DNA of 64,000 bases from Bacteroidaceae bacterium. GTDB taxonomy: Bacteria; Bacteroidota; Bacteroidia; Bacteroidales; Bacteroidaceae. Made by a program: the position numbers and the translations under genes. Positions 1 through 8,885 of this stretch are shown here, one piece after another. Position 1 is the first letter of the stretch. Every line of letters starts with the position of its first letter. The notes under the pieces were generated by a model. The model made no database searches. It saw only the letters and a program-made list of their open reading frames with translations, and was not told the DNA's origin. The DNA is taken from the NCBI GenBank assembly GCA_017645655.1, contig JAGCNZ010000024.1:1-64000 (forward strand), in the 5' to 3' direction.

Positions 1-1731
1 CGACGTGTGGATGTGTCCGGTCTGCTTGTTTATCAGCTCAGGCAGGGCGTCGATGTAGGTGCTCAACAGCTTCTTCAGTCCTCTGTAGTCCAGTATTTTG
101 CCGACAATCGGGTGTTTTTGCCTCAAGGCCTCAAGCACCTCCTCGTTCGTGACGTATTGCCCCGTCTTCGTCTTCTTGGCTTTCGAGTCGAGTTTGAGTG
201 TGTCGAAGAGCACTTCGCCCACCTGCTTCGGGCTGCTTATATTGAAGTTATGGCCAGCCAGGCTGTGTATCTCCTGCTCCAACGCCAGCATCTGCTCCGT
301 GAAGAGCCTGCTGGTCTCCTTCAGTCCTTCAGTGTCAATCATTACTCCAGCCTCCTCCATCTCCGCGAGGACCGGCATAAGTGGCATCTCGATGTCAGTG
401 AAGAGACTCCACAAACCCTCCTCTTTCAACTCTCTTTCAAGGCTTTGCCTGAGCTCGCAAACGCCCTCGCAACCGTAGATGGACAGCAGATAGTCCAGGT
501 AATGGCGCATTTCGGGATGCAGGATATAGTGCGCAATCTCCGTGTCGAACATGGGTAGTTCGGTGAGATGCCGTGCCTTGAGCTCCTTCCAATGAGCCTT
601 CAGGTTGTGGCCGACCACGGTGCCTTGCCCGTCTTCCCCTTCCTTGGCGGGGATTACGAAGAAGGGCTCCGCCTGCTCTGCCTCTTTGTGTGAGACCGGA
701 AGGGACTTTGTGTCGGGCATCGTGCTGAAGAGATCGAGCTGAAGCGGCTGCTCATTTTTCTTGGCAGCGGCAGGAGCGGGACTGGGGCTGGCAGTGTTGA
801 AGAGGTCGAGCTGCGTGGAGCCGTCGGCATTCTTCTGTGGAGCGGGCTCCTTCTCCTCTGCCTTTGGAGGGGTCGGGAACAGGTTTCTGCGGAACTCCAG
901 GCGTTTGAAGATTTCCTGCAACTTGTCCCTGTCGGGCTCGCGCAACTGCAAAAGGTCCATGTCGAGACTGATGGGAACCTCCATGCTGATAGTGGCCAAC
1001 CACTTGCTCTGCTTGATTTTCTCGACGTTCTGCTCAACCTTGTCCTTCAGCGCGCCCTTTAGTTTGTCCGTCGACGACAGCAGATTCTCGATGCTTCCGA
1101 ACTCCTCGATGAGCTTCTGCGCCGTCTTCTCGCCCACTCCTGGGCAGCCGGGAATGTTGTCGACGCTGTCGCCCATCAGTCCCAACATGTCGATGACTTG
1201 CCGGGGCGACTCGAGTCCCCACTTCTTCTTCACTTCCTCGATGCCCAGTATCTCTGCCTCGCTGTTCCTTCCCACTGCAGGTCGGTACTGCTTCACCCGT
1301 TCTGTCACGAGCTGTCCGAAGTCCTTATCTGGCGTCATCATAAAGGTGTCGATGCCTTTCAGGTCAGCCTGGTGAGCCAACGTGCCGATGACATCGTCCG
1401 CCTCAAACCCGGGTACTTCGAGCACGGGAATGCGATACGCAGCCAGTATGTCCTTGATGATTGGCACGGCAAACCTGATGGCTTCGGGCGTTTCCTCGCG
1501 TTGGGCTTTATACTCGGGGTAGGCCTCGTGGCGGAACGTGCCGCCGTGAGGGTCGAAGGCAACGCCCAAGTGCGTCGGCGACTCCTTTTGAATCACCTCC
1601 TCCAGCGTGTTGAGGAAGCCGAGAATTGCCGACGTGTTCTCTCCCCTCGAGTTGATGCGCGGGTTCTTTATAAAGGCGTAATAAGCGCGATAAATCAGTG
1701 CGTAAGCATCCAGTAAATAGAGTTTCTGCAT
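1..1731 (-). CDS. polA: DNA polymerase I, N-terminal part (cut by window edge)
   Basis: DNA polymerase I fills gaps and removes RNA primers in replication and repair. The start codon is the complement of 1729-1731 and the frame stays open to base 1, giving 577 codons. The first 290 or so residues are the 5'-3' exonuclease (LLDAYALIYRAYYAF; FEADDVIGTLA; GLMGDSVDNIPGCPGVGEKTA). A proline- and glutamine-rich linker follows, then a 3'-5' exonuclease-like domain, and the beginning of the polymerase domain, ending at the conserved TGHIHTS. The palm motifs lie outside the window. The linker contains two LDLF segments, QLDLFNTA and QLDLFSTM, which resemble clamp-binding peptides; that reading is inference. 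The gene is transcribed away from the polyprenyl synthase gene and shares a 90-base intergenic region with it. Confidence 0.96.
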   Translation of the reverse strand, partial: MQKLYLLDAYALIYRAYYAFIKNPRINSRGENTSAILGFLNTLEEVIQKESPTHLGVAFDPHGGTFRHEAYPEYKAQREETPEAIRFAVPIIKDILAAYRIPVLEVPGFEADDVIGTLAHQADLKGIDTFMMTPDKDFGQLVTERVKQYRPAVGRNSEAEILGIEEVKKKWGLESPRQVIDMLGLMGDSVDNIPGCPGVGEKTAQKLIEEFGSIENLLSSTDKLKGALKDKVEQNVEKIKQSKWLATISMEVPISLDMDLLQLREPDRDKLQEIFKRLEFRRNLFPTPPKAEEKEPAPQKNADGSTQLDLFNTASPSPAPAAAKKNEQPLQLDLFSTMPDTKSLPVSHKEAEQAEPFFVIPAKEGEDGQGTVVGHNLKAHWKELKARHLTELPMFDTEIAHYILHPEMRHYLDYLLSIYGCEGVCELRQSLERELKEEGLWSLFTDIEMPLMPVLAEMEEAGVMIDTEGLKETSRLFTEQMLALEQEIHSLAGHNFNISSPKQVGEVLFDTLKLDSKAKKTKTGQYVTNEEVLEALRQKHPIVGKILDYRGLKKLLSTYIDALPELINKQTGHIHTS

Positions 1732-1793
1732 CTTTTTCTTGTCTTTTATGTTGTAAAAGTACGGAAAAAATATGAAAGAAACACTTTTTTATG

Positions 1794-1801
1794 TAATTTT
1801 G
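1794..1801 (+). promoter_or_regulatory. Promoter -7 box for the polyprenyl synthase gene
   Basis: TAATTTTG fits the Bacteroidetes -7 consensus TAnnTTTG and lies 19 bases before the ATG at 1821. No clear -33 TTTG is seen. Confidence 0.6.
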
Positions 1802-1820
1802 CACTCTAAAGATGAGATAA

Positions 1821-2792
1821 ATGGACGTACTTGATAAGATAAAGGCACCAGTTGCGACAGAATTGGAACAATTTGGCGAGGCTTTTCGCCGCACGCTATA
1901 TAGTGACAATCCGCTGCTGGAACAAGCCGTCGAACACTTGCTGAAAGGTCCTGGCAAGCAGCTTCGTCCGCTCTTGGTCCTGCTTTCGGCCAGGATGATG
2001 GGCCAGGTCGACGATAAAGTCATCCAGGTTGCTTTGGCGCTGGAAATGCTTCACACGGCTTCCCTGGTGCACGACGATGTGGTGGACGAAAGCGATCGCA
2101 GGCGCGGACTGCCTTCCATGAATGCTTTCCTGGGCAATCAAGCTGCCGTTCTCGCCGGGGATTTCATCCTGAGCAAGGCACTCGAATGTGCTGCCCAGAC
2201 TGGTGATGTACGGGTGGTTCGCCACATTGCGCAGCTCGGGCAATCGCTTGCCGACGGCGAACTAAGGCAGCTTGAGAACAAGGATTCCGACGTTTTGTCC
2301 GAAGCCGTCTACTTCGACATCATCTCTCGCAAAACGGCAAGTCTGTTTTCGGTCTGTGCCAGACTCGGTGCCCTGGCAGCAGGCGGTGCCGATGCCGACG
2401 CGGAACGCTTGGCACAGTTCGGCAAGCTCATCGGCATCTGCTTCCAGTTGCGCGACGATGTATTCGACTATGGGACGGCCGAGATAGGCAAGCCCGTGGG
2501 CAACGACATGAAGGAGGGAAAGCTCACATTGCCAGCCATTTATGCCGTCAAGCACAGCGACGACACATCGATGCACGAGTTGGCCATGAAGGTGCGGCAT
2601 CGTGAGGCGACTGCCGACGAGATTCAAAAGCTCATCGACTTCACGATAAGCGAGGGCGGACTGGACTATGCGGCGTGGCACATGAAAGACATGCAGGGCA
2701 TGGCAGACGGCCTGATCGACGATACGCGCGACGCCTCAATTACCGAAGCGCTGCACCTGCTCGCCTCTTTCGTCGCGGAGCGTGTCTTTTGA
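1821..2792 (+). CDS. Polyprenyl diphosphate synthase
   Basis: All-trans polyprenyl diphosphate synthase, 323 residues, the usual length for the octaprenyl/solanesyl type. It extends farnesyl diphosphate with isopentenyl diphosphate units, most likely to make the menaquinone side chain. The first aspartate-rich motif is LVHDDVVDES near residue 87 and the second is QLRDDVFDYG near residue 213, with GKQLRP near residue 46 and the K-T pair ISRKTASLF near residue 169 binding the diphosphates. The start is supported by the TAATTTTG box just upstream. Chain length cannot be read from the sequence, so no IspA or IspB symbol is given. Confidence 0.93.
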   Translation: MDVLDKIKAPVATELEQFGEAFRRTLYSDNPLLEQAVEHLLKGPGKQLRPLLVLLSARMMGQVDDKVIQVALALEMLHTASLVHDDVVDESDRRRGLPSMNAFLGNQAAVLAGDFILSKALECAAQTGDVRVVRHIAQLGQSLADGELRQLENKDSDVLSEAVYFDIISRKTASLFSVCARLGALAAGGADADAERLAQFGKLIGICFQLRDDVFDYGTAEIGKPVGNDMKEGKLTLPAIYAVKHSDDTSMHELAMKVRHREATADEIQKLIDFTISEGGLDYAAWHMKDMQGMADGLIDDTRDASITEALHLLASFVAERVF

Positions 2793-2831
2793 TAACAAAC
2801 ATAACTTTATAGTTATCCATGTTCTTTCTTA

Positions 2832-2910
2832 CCACGAGTTACACGAATTGCACTAATTATTCTCGCTGGCAAAGGCGTTTTTCAGTTCGTGAAATTCGTG
2901 AAATATGTGG
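2832..2910. repeat. Imperfect inverted repeat before gluQ
   Basis: The left arm (2832-2849, CCACGAGTTACACGAATT) and the right arm (2893-2910, AATTCGTGAAATATGTGG) match at about 12 of 18 positions, with an unbroken 8-bp CACGAATT/AATTCGTG stem. It fills the gap between the polyprenyl synthase gene and gluQ. It could be the relic of a small intergenic repeat. No U-tract follows, so it is not a clear terminator. Confidence 0.4.
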
Positions 2911-2968
2911 TGGAAAGTCTAACAAAGTGTCCGTATAATCCATTTAATCCGTTGTAACAAAAAGATTT

Positions 2969-3868
2969 GTGGTTTCTCGTTTTGCTCCCTCCCCTACCGG
3001 CCGCATGCATTTGGGCAACGTGTTTTGCGCCCTACTCTCGTGGCTATCTGCCAAGAGCAAGGGCGGAGCGTGGCGCCTGCGCATAGAGGACCTCGACCCC
3101 GACCGCTCTCGACGCGACTTTGCCCTGCAATTGATGGACGACTTGCAGTGGCTCGGGCTGCCTTGGGACGGCGAGGTTGTGTGGCAGAGCCAGCGTTCGG
3201 ACATCTACGAGCACTACCTGAATCAGCTACAGGACGCGGGTCTCACCTACCCTTGCTACTGCACGCGGGCCGACATCATGGCCACTCAGGCGCCTCACGA
3301 GACGGATGGTCGCATCGTCTATGCCGGCACATGCAGGGGCAAAACTCTCGATGAAATGGGCAAAAACACGCCTCATGCCACGAGACTTATGGTGCCGGAC
3401 GAAATTATAACGTTCTGCGACGGGCATTATGGCGTGCAAGAGGTGAACCTGACGAAGCATTGCGGCGACTACATCCTCAGGCGAAAAGACGGAGCATGGG
3501 CTTATCAGCTGGCTGTTGTGGTTGACGACGCTTTGATGGGCATCACGGAGGTAGTGCGAGGACGGGACCTTTTGTTGAGTACTCCGCAACAGTTGCATCT
3601 CTTCCGAACGCTGGGCCTGCAGGAGCCAACCTACATTCATCATCCCCTTTTAATCAACGAAAACGGCCAGCGACTCTGCAAGCGCGACAAATCTCTCGAC
3701 CTTTCTGTACTCCGAGAAAAACACAAAACTCCCGATGAAATCGTTGGTTTTTTAGCTTTTTGGGCTGGAATTCTGCCCTCCCCCACTCCCATGAAGCCCC
3801 AAGATTTGCTGCCGCTTTTCAAGTGGGAAAACGTTCCGACGGACGACATCACTGCCTGCATTTGAAAA
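2969..3868 (+). CDS. gluQ: Glutamyl-Q tRNA(Asp) synthetase
   Basis: GluQ-RS attaches glutamate to queuosine at position 34 of tRNA(Asp); it is a truncated relative of glutamyl-tRNA synthetase without the anticodon-binding domain. The 298-residue length is typical of this group. The class I signature is RFAPSPTGRMHLGN at residues 4-17, a zinc-site-like CYCTRAD follows near residue 97, and the KMSKS equivalent is LCKRDKSL near residue 236. The start is GTG at 2969, since RFAPSPTG follows at once and no in-frame ATG precedes it; an upstream TAA closes the frame. It is convergent with the SpmAB-like gene, with a CACGTG array between them. Confidence 0.9.
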
Positions 3869-3995
3869 CGTGGCACGTGATAAATGAAAATATTCCACGT
3901 GATAAATGAAAATATTCCACGTGATATTTAAAATATTCCACGTGATAATTTGAATTTACCCACGTGATAATTTGAATTTACCCACGTGACGTTTG
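3862..3995 (+). repeat. CACGTG phased array 1
   Basis: Six CACGTG cores begin at 3874, 3896, 3918, 3939, 3961 and 3983, so the spacings are 22, 22, 21, 22 and 22. Spacers are ATAAATGAAAATATTC (twice), the short dyad spacer ATATTTAAAATATTC, then ATAATTTGAATTTACC (twice). The array ends in CACGTGACGTTTG and is preceded by GAAAACGTGG, so the ends resemble short inverted repeats. It fills the convergent gap between gluQ and the SpmAB-like gene. Confidence 0.9.
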
Positions 3996-4036
3996 ACATT
4001 CTGGCTGGCGACGTTTTTCTTCGTCGCCCGGGTGTC

Positions 4037-5266
4037 TTATCCGAAGAATATGGCTGCGACTCCGATAGCCGCTATGACGCCGCAGATGTCGGTCAGCAGG
4101 CCTGCCATGACGGCGTGGCGCGTCTTGCGGACACCTACGCTGCCGAAGTAGACGGCCAGTATGTAGAAAGTCGTGTCGGTGGCTCCCTGGAAGATGCACG
4201 ACAGGCGTCCGACGAAGGAATCGGCTCCGTACTGCTGCATCGCATCGACCATCATGCCGCGTGCTCCGCTGCCCGAAAGGGGCTTCATGATGGCTGTGGG
4301 AAGTGCTGCCACGTAGTCGGCGTTGCCGCCACACCACTCGACGAATCTGCCCAGACCGCCCACGATGAAGTCCATCGCTCCCGAAGCACGGAAAATACCG
4401 ATGGCTACGAGGATTGCGACTAAGTAGGGAATGATGCGTATGGCAGTTTCAAAGCCACCTTTTGCCCCTTCTACGAAGGCCTCGTAGACGTTCACCTTCT
4501 TGCGTATGCCTGCCCAGAGAAATGCCATTATAATGCTGAAAAGCAAGATGTTGGCAACCACGGTGCTCCATTTGTTCATGGTCTCCTGGTCCACCTGCGT
4601 GCCAATCCAGATGACGCCGCTCACGACGGCGCAGATGCCAAGCACGAATGTCATGATGGCTCGGTTGAAGAGGTTGATGCGCTGGTACAGGCTGGTGATA
4701 ATCATGCCTGCCAGTGTGGCAATGGCAGTCGCGATAAGTATGGGAATGAACACGTCCGTGGGCTGTGCCGCACCCATTTGTGCACGGTAAACCATCACGC
4801 CGACAGGGATGAGCGTCAAGCCGCTGGTGTTCAACACGAGGAACATAATCATGGCGTTCGTCGCGGTGTCCTTCTGCTTGTTGAGTTCCTGCATGCCCTC
4901 CATCGCCTTGAGTCCCAGTGGAGTAGCCGCGTTGTCGAGCCCCAGCATGTTGGCGCTGAAGTTCATGAAGATGTGCCCGAAGACCGGGTGTCCTGCAGGT
5001 ATTTCGGGGAAGAGGCGTACCATGAGCGGCGACAACCAACGCGCTATGACATGTACCAGACCGCTTTTCTCACCTATTTTCATGATGCCCATCCACAACG
5101 ATAACACGCCTGTCAGGCCGATGGAAATCTCGAAAGCGGTCTTCGCATTGTCGAATGTGCTGTTCATTATCGCGGGAAAAACGTCGGTGTTGCCCATGAA
5201 GAGTTGCACTGTAGCGATGAGAAACGCAATGAGGAAAAAGCCTATCCAGATGTAATTCAGTACCAT
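4037..5266 (-). CDS. SpmA-SpmB fusion, nucleoside-recognition (Gate) membrane protein
   Basis: Polytopic inner-membrane protein of 409 residues made of two nucleoside-recognition/Gate domains in tandem, equivalent to fused spore maturation proteins A and B. Such fusions are common in non-sporulating Bacteroidetes, where the substrate is unknown. The N-terminal half contains the conserved FMNFSANMLGLDNAATPLGLKA region (near residues 102-123, with the LGLDNAATP core) and the C-terminal half contains KPLSGSGARGMM near residue 329. About eight hydrophobic segments are visible. It is the last gene of the minus-strand run S41 protease, ybeY, ruvB, this gene, with 64 bases from ruvB. The family call is firm; transport of a nucleoside is not established. 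Confidence 0.9.
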   Translation of the reverse strand: MVLNYIWIGFFLIAFLIATVQLFMGNTDVFPAIMNSTFDNAKTAFEISIGLTGVLSLWMGIMKIGEKSGLVHVIARWLSPLMVRLFPEIPAGHPVFGHIFMNFSANMLGLDNAATPLGLKAMEGMQELNKQKDTATNAMIMFLVLNTSGLTLIPVGVMVYRAQMGAAQPTDVFIPILIATAIATLAGMIITSLYQRINLFNRAIMTFVLGICAVVSGVIWIGTQVDQETMNKWSTVVANILLFSIIMAFLWAGIRKKVNVYEAFVEGAKGGFETAIRIIPYLVAILVAIGIFRASGAMDFIVGGLGRFVEWCGGNADYVAALPTAIMKPLSGSGARGMMVDAMQQYGADSFVGRLSCIFQGATDTTFYILAVYFGSVGVRKTRHAVMAGLLTDICGVIAAIGVAAIFFG

Positions 5267-5330
5267 CTTACATTTACCATTTAATCATTAAACCATTTAC
5301 TATTTATTACATGCAGCCTAAAAGGACGCC

Positions 5331-6359
5331 TCATCCGAAGAGGTCGCCCTGTATGTAGCCGTCTTTAGAAGGTGAAATGTGCAGATGCCTATAGGCAAGT
5401 TCGGTCACTTCGCGGCCTCTGGGCGTGCGTTTGATGAAGCCTTCCTTGATGAGGAACGGCTCGTAGACCTCCTCGACTGTGCCTGCGTCTTCGCCGATGG
5501 CAGTGGCTATCGTGTTGATTCCCACGGGACCGCCCTGGAACTTATTGATGATGGTGGTCAGTATCTTGTTGTCAATCTCGTCGAGACCATAGCGATCTAT
5601 GTTGAGAGCCTCAAGGGCGATGCGTGCTATGTCGAGGTCGATGCGGCCGTTTCCCTTGACTTGAGCGAAGTCGCGGACGCGTCGGAGCAGTGCGTTGGCG
5701 ATTCGCGGTGTGCCTCGACTGCGGCTGGCAATCTCGCCGGCGGCTTCGAAGTCGATGGGCACGCCCAGTATGCTCGACGAGCGCATCACGATCTTCTGCA
5801 ACGTGTCGGCATCGTAGTACTCCAGATGCATGTTGATGCCGAAGCGAGCTCGCAGGGGAGCCGTGAGCAGGCCGCTGCGTGTGGTGGCTCCCACGAGCGT
5901 AAACGGCGCCAAGTCTATCTGTATCGAACGTGCCGAGGGACCTTTGTCGATCATGATGTCGATACGGTAATCCTCCATGGCCGAGTAGAGATATTCCTCC
6001 ACGATGGGCGAGAGGCGATGTATCTCGTCGATGAAGAGCACGTCGTTCGGCTCGAGGGAAGTGAGGAGACCGGCAAGGTCGCCGGGCTTGTCGAGCACCG
6101 GTCCGCTTGTGAGCTTAAAGCCAACTCCGAGCTCGTTGGCAATGATGTTGGAGAGCGTCGTCTTTCCCAAGCCCGGTGGTCCGTGCAGAAGTGTGTGGTC
6201 GAGGGGTTCTCCGCGATACTTCGCAGCCTCGACGAAGATGCGCAGGTTCTCGACGACTTTCTGCTGTCCGCTGAAGTCCTCGAAGCACAACGGCCGTAGC
6301 GCGTTCTCGAAGTCCTTTTCCTTTTGCCTGCCTTCTTGTCTTATGTCGAAATCTTCCAC
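5331..6359 (-). CDS. ruvB: Holliday junction branch migration helicase RuvB
   Basis: RuvB is the AAA+ hexameric motor that, with RuvA, drives branch migration of Holliday junctions. At 342 residues it is full length. Walker A is [12 protein letters not shown] near residue 65, Walker B is [10 protein letters not shown] near residue 114, sensor 1 is VGATTRSG near residue 158, and the arginine finger region LRARFG follows. The winged-helix C-terminus ends with the family-typical [15 protein letters not shown]. RuvA and RuvC are not in the window. It is preceded by ybeY with a 21-base gap, so the two are probably cotranscribed. Confidence 0.98.
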   Translation of the reverse strand: MEDFDIRQEGRQKEKDFENALRPLCFEDFSGQQKVVENLRIFVEAAKYRGEPLDHTLLHGPPGLGKTTLSNIIANELGVGFKLTSGPVLDKPGDLAGLLTSLEPNDVLFIDEIHRLSPIVEEYLYSAMEDYRIDIMIDKGPSARSIQIDLAPFTLVGATTRSGLLTAPLRARFGINMHLEYYDADTLQKIVMRSSSILGVPIDFEAAGEIASRSRGTPRIANALLRRVRDFAQVKGNGRIDLDIARIALEALNIDRYGLDEIDNKILTTIINKFQGGPVGINTIATAIGEDAGTVEEVYEPFLIKEGFIKRTPRGREVTELAYRHLHISPSKDGYIQGDLFG

Positions 6360-6380
6360 TTGTTGATGGGGTTAATAGGG

Positions 6381-6797
6381 TTAATGGATTAGATGGGTCA
6401 GGGCACGGTCTTCGGCTTGTTGCATCAGTTGTCTTTCCTCGTCTGTCTTGTCGCGGAGGCCGCAGAGGTGCAGCAGGCCGTGTATGATGATGCGCCGTAG
6501 TTCCTCTTCTGGGCTGACGTTGTAGAGTTCGGCATTCGTCCTGACGGTGTCGATGCTGATGTATATGTCGCCGCTCAGCGAGTCGCCATTGCTGTAGTCG
6601 AAGCCGATGTGGTCTGTGTAGTAGTCGTGTCCGAGGTGCCGACGGTTGATGTCGAGCATCGTTTCGTCGTCGACGAAGATGTAGTTGACGTCGCCCACCA
6701 CCTTATTATATGTGGCTGCTGTGCTCTTGACCCATGCCGAGATGTCTGCCTCGACGATGTCCGGCATTGCCGTTCCTTGCGTGTTATATGTGATCAT
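6381..6797 (-). CDS. ybeY: rRNA maturation endoribonuclease YbeY
   Basis: YbeY is a zinc endoribonuclease that takes part in 16S rRNA 3'-end maturation and ribosome quality control. The protein is 138 residues. The zinc site is the family motif HGLLHLCG (three histidines expected; here two are in HGLLH and the third position, usually HG.LHL.G.DH, reads LRDKTDEE, so the last histidine of the canonical motif is absent). The start at 6797 is chosen because its ATG overlaps the TGA of the upstream protease gene (ATGA), which indicates translational coupling. A longer frame continues upstream but runs antiphase into the protease gene and is not credible. Confidence 0.9.
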   Translation of the reverse strand: MITYNTQGTAMPDIVEADISAWVKSTAATYNKVVGDVNYIFVDDETMLDINRRHLGHDYYTDHIGFDYSNGDSLSGDIYISIDTVRTNAELYNVSPEEELRRIIIHGLLHLCGLRDKTDEERQLMQQAEDRALTHLIH

Positions 6798-8398
6798 TCT
6801 GCCTGAAGGAGTTCGACTGCCTTGCGGACTACCTCGTCGTCGGCATAGATGAGGGCGAAGTACTCGCTCATGTCCCACAGGTCTCGCGCTACGAGTGCCT
6901 TGACGATGAAGCGTATGTTGTCGGTCGTCTTCTGTCGTTCGTCGTCGTCCTTCGGCTTGATGTCCTGCTTTTCGCCTTCTGCGAAGATGCCGTCGATGAG
7001 TTCTTGCGGCACTTGGTACTGGGTTTTGAACTGTTCGAAGCTGGGATAGGCTTTCGCCAACTTCTTTCTGTTCTTGTCCATGTACTTGAGATTTGCGTTG
7101 ATGACGATGCTTTTGGCGGACAGCTCGCGGTAGCATTTTGCATAACGTGTCGTGTCAAGTGGCACGAAGCAGTCTGGCATGATGCCTCCTCCGCCGTAGA
7201 CCGTTCGTCCTTTTCGCAGGGTTTGATAGCGGAGGGAGTCAGGGAAGTGTATGCTGTCGGCGTTGGTGAGTTCGCCCTTGTTGTAGCGGTTGATGACGTC
7301 GCGGGCGTAGTCCAGTCCCTTTCCTTTCTCGTAGGGTTTCTGTATGCTGCGTCCGCTGGGCGTGTAGTATCGAGCCGTCGTGAGTCGTATCATGCTGCCG
7401 TCGGGCATGTCGAAGGGTCTTTGGACGAGTCCTTTGCCGAAGGAGCGTCGTCCGACTACGATGCCGCGGTCCTGGTCTTGGATGGCTCCGGAGAGTATTT
7501 CGGCTGCCGAGGCGCTGTATTCATCGATGAGTACGGCGACTTTGCCCTCTTGGAAGGCGCCTCCGCCGGTGCTTCTGAACTCTTGGCTTGGCACGCTGCG
7601 TCCCTTCGTGTAGACTATCATGTCGCCTTTCGGAAGGAATTCGCTGGCGATGTCTGCCGCGGCTTGCAGGAAGCCGCCGCTGTTCTGCTGCAGGTCGATG
7701 ATGAGGTCCGTCATGCCCTGACCCTTGAGTTTCTGGATGGCTTGCACCACCTCGTTGTGTGTTGTCTGCGCGAAGTTGTTGAATCGTATCAGGCCGATGG
7801 TGGGCGTGACCATGTAGGCTGCATCCACCGAGTTGACCGGTATGCGGTCGCGCTTGACGTCGAAGTAGAGCGTGTCCTTGATGCCTCGGCGTACGATGCC
7901 GAGGTGTGCGATGGTTCCCTTCTTGCCGCGCAGGCGGTGCATGATTTCCTCGCGACTCATCTTGACGCCGGCAATGGCTGTGTCTGCCACGCTGACGATG
8001 CGGTCGCCTGCCAGGATGCCCACTCGCTCGCTGGGTCCCTTCGGCACGGGCTGAATGACGAGCAGGGTGTCTTCGAGCATGTTGAACTGTACGCCGATGC
8101 CCTCGAACGAGCCTTCCAGCGGCTCGGTGAACTTCTTGGTGTCAGCCGCGTTGGTGTAGGCCGAGTGCGGGTCGAGCTTCGAGAGGATGCCGTTGATGGC
8201 GTCTTCCGTCAGTTTCTTCGAGTCCACGCTGTCCACGTAGAAGTTGTTTATCATGAAGCTTGCCATGACGAGCTTCTGCAAGTTCTTCTCCAAGTCGCTT
8301 TCCGTTTGTTTCTGCACCGGCTGATTGCCGAAGCGCCACTGTGCCGGCAGGCTCGTTGCGACGAGCAGAGCGATGATTGCCAATATGGGTCTTTTCAT
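6794..8398 (-). CDS. S41 family C-terminal processing peptidase (Prc/CtpA type)
   Basis: Periplasmic serine protease of 534 residues. A signal peptide (MKRPILAIIALLVATSLPAQ) begins at 8398; an in-frame codon farther upstream lies within the promoter region and is rejected. A PDZ domain follows (around residues 85-170, GIGVQFNMLEDTLLV and GDRIVSVADTAI), then the S41 catalytic core with the nucleophile in EYSASAAEILSGAIQDQ and the lysine in GRRSFGKGLVQ, the usual Ser-Lys arrangement. The C-terminal 150 residues are helical. It heads a four-gene operon with ybeY, ruvB and the SpmAB-like gene. The substrate cannot be inferred. Confidence 0.93.
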   Translation of the reverse strand: MKRPILAIIALLVATSLPAQWRFGNQPVQKQTESDLEKNLQKLVMASFMINNFYVDSVDSKKLTEDAINGILSKLDPHSAYTNAADTKKFTEPLEGSFEGIGVQFNMLEDTLLVIQPVPKGPSERVGILAGDRIVSVADTAIAGVKMSREEIMHRLRGKKGTIAHLGIVRRGIKDTLYFDVKRDRIPVNSVDAAYMVTPTIGLIRFNNFAQTTHNEVVQAIQKLKGQGMTDLIIDLQQNSGGFLQAAADIASEFLPKGDMIVYTKGRSVPSQEFRSTGGGAFQEGKVAVLIDEYSASAAEILSGAIQDQDRGIVVGRRSFGKGLVQRPFDMPDGSMIRLTTARYYTPSGRSIQKPYEKGKGLDYARDVINRYNKGELTNADSIHFPDSLRYQTLRKGRTVYGGGGIMPDCFVPLDTTRYAKCYRELSAKSIVINANLKYMDKNRKKLAKAYPSFEQFKTQYQVPQELIDGIFAEGEKQDIKPKDDDERQKTTDNIRFIVKALVARDLWDMSEYFALIYADDEVVRKAVELLQAE

Positions 8399-8440
8399 AA
8401 AAGTGAGAGCTATATTATGAATAATGTAGTTTATGACTGC

Positions 8441-8448
8441 AAAGGTAC
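8441..8448 (-). promoter_or_regulatory. Promoter -7 box for the S41 protease operon
   Basis: The minus strand reads TACCTTTG here, an exact TAnnTTTG match, 43 bases before the chosen ATG. It excludes the longer start at 8464. Confidence 0.65.
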
Positions 8449-8569
8449 GCTTTTTTTTCGACATACCGATGCGCGATGCGAAAAAGTACGCAAAAAGCTT
8501 TGTTTCCCAGCGCTGCAGGCTCCGTTATCAAACTTTGCACGCGACGCTTTCGCTCGACCCCAGTCAAGT

Positions 8570-8685
8570 TGAAAAACAACCCACGTGATAAATTCAATTT
8601 ACCCACGTGATATTTGAAATATTACACGTGATATTTTGAATTTACCCACGTGATATTTTGAATTTACCCACGTGATGTTTGGAAA
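8570..8685 (+). repeat. CACGTG phased array 2
   Basis: Five cores begin at 8582, 8604, 8625, 8647 and 8669 (spacings 22, 21, 22, 22). The 21-bp unit between 8604 and 8625 has the dyad spacer ATATTTGAAATATTA. The array ends in CACGTGATGTTTGG. It lies between the S41 protease operon promoter and the 3' end of the OmpA gene, both on the minus strand, but the array itself is in plus orientation. Confidence 0.9.
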
Positions 8686-8820
8686 CCGGCAAAGTCTGGA
8701 AGGATTTACTGCTCTGGAATCAACCCTTCCCAGCTTAGCGTTAGTCGACGTTTACTCAGCAGCAGAGCCTTCTGGCTTACTTGTTAGTATGCGGTCCTCA
8801 CGTGCTGCCTTCACAAATAG

Positions 8821-8850
8821 AGCACGCCCATCCTGGCAGAAGGGCGTGCT
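8821..8850 (-). terminator. Hairpin downstream of the OmpA lipoprotein gene
   Basis: AGCACGCCC at 8821-8829 pairs perfectly with GGGCGTGCT at 8842-8850 around a 12-base loop. It begins 36 bases beyond the OmpA stop. The following minus-strand sequence (CTATTTG) is only weakly U-rich, so it is a probable rather than certain terminator. The rest of 8690-8885 shows nothing recognisable. Confidence 0.55.
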
Positions 8851-8885
8851 ACGATTGTCCGAACCCGCTGATAAGCAGGACGTTA

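Noticed and set aside
7004..8572. Long open frame opposite the S41 protease gene (522 codons)
   Set aside because: It lacks any recognisable domain and is the antisense shadow of a clear protease gene with GC-rich codon usage.
8797..8802. Single CACGTG downstream of the OmpA gene
   Set aside because: It stands alone without spacer units, so it is not counted as an array.
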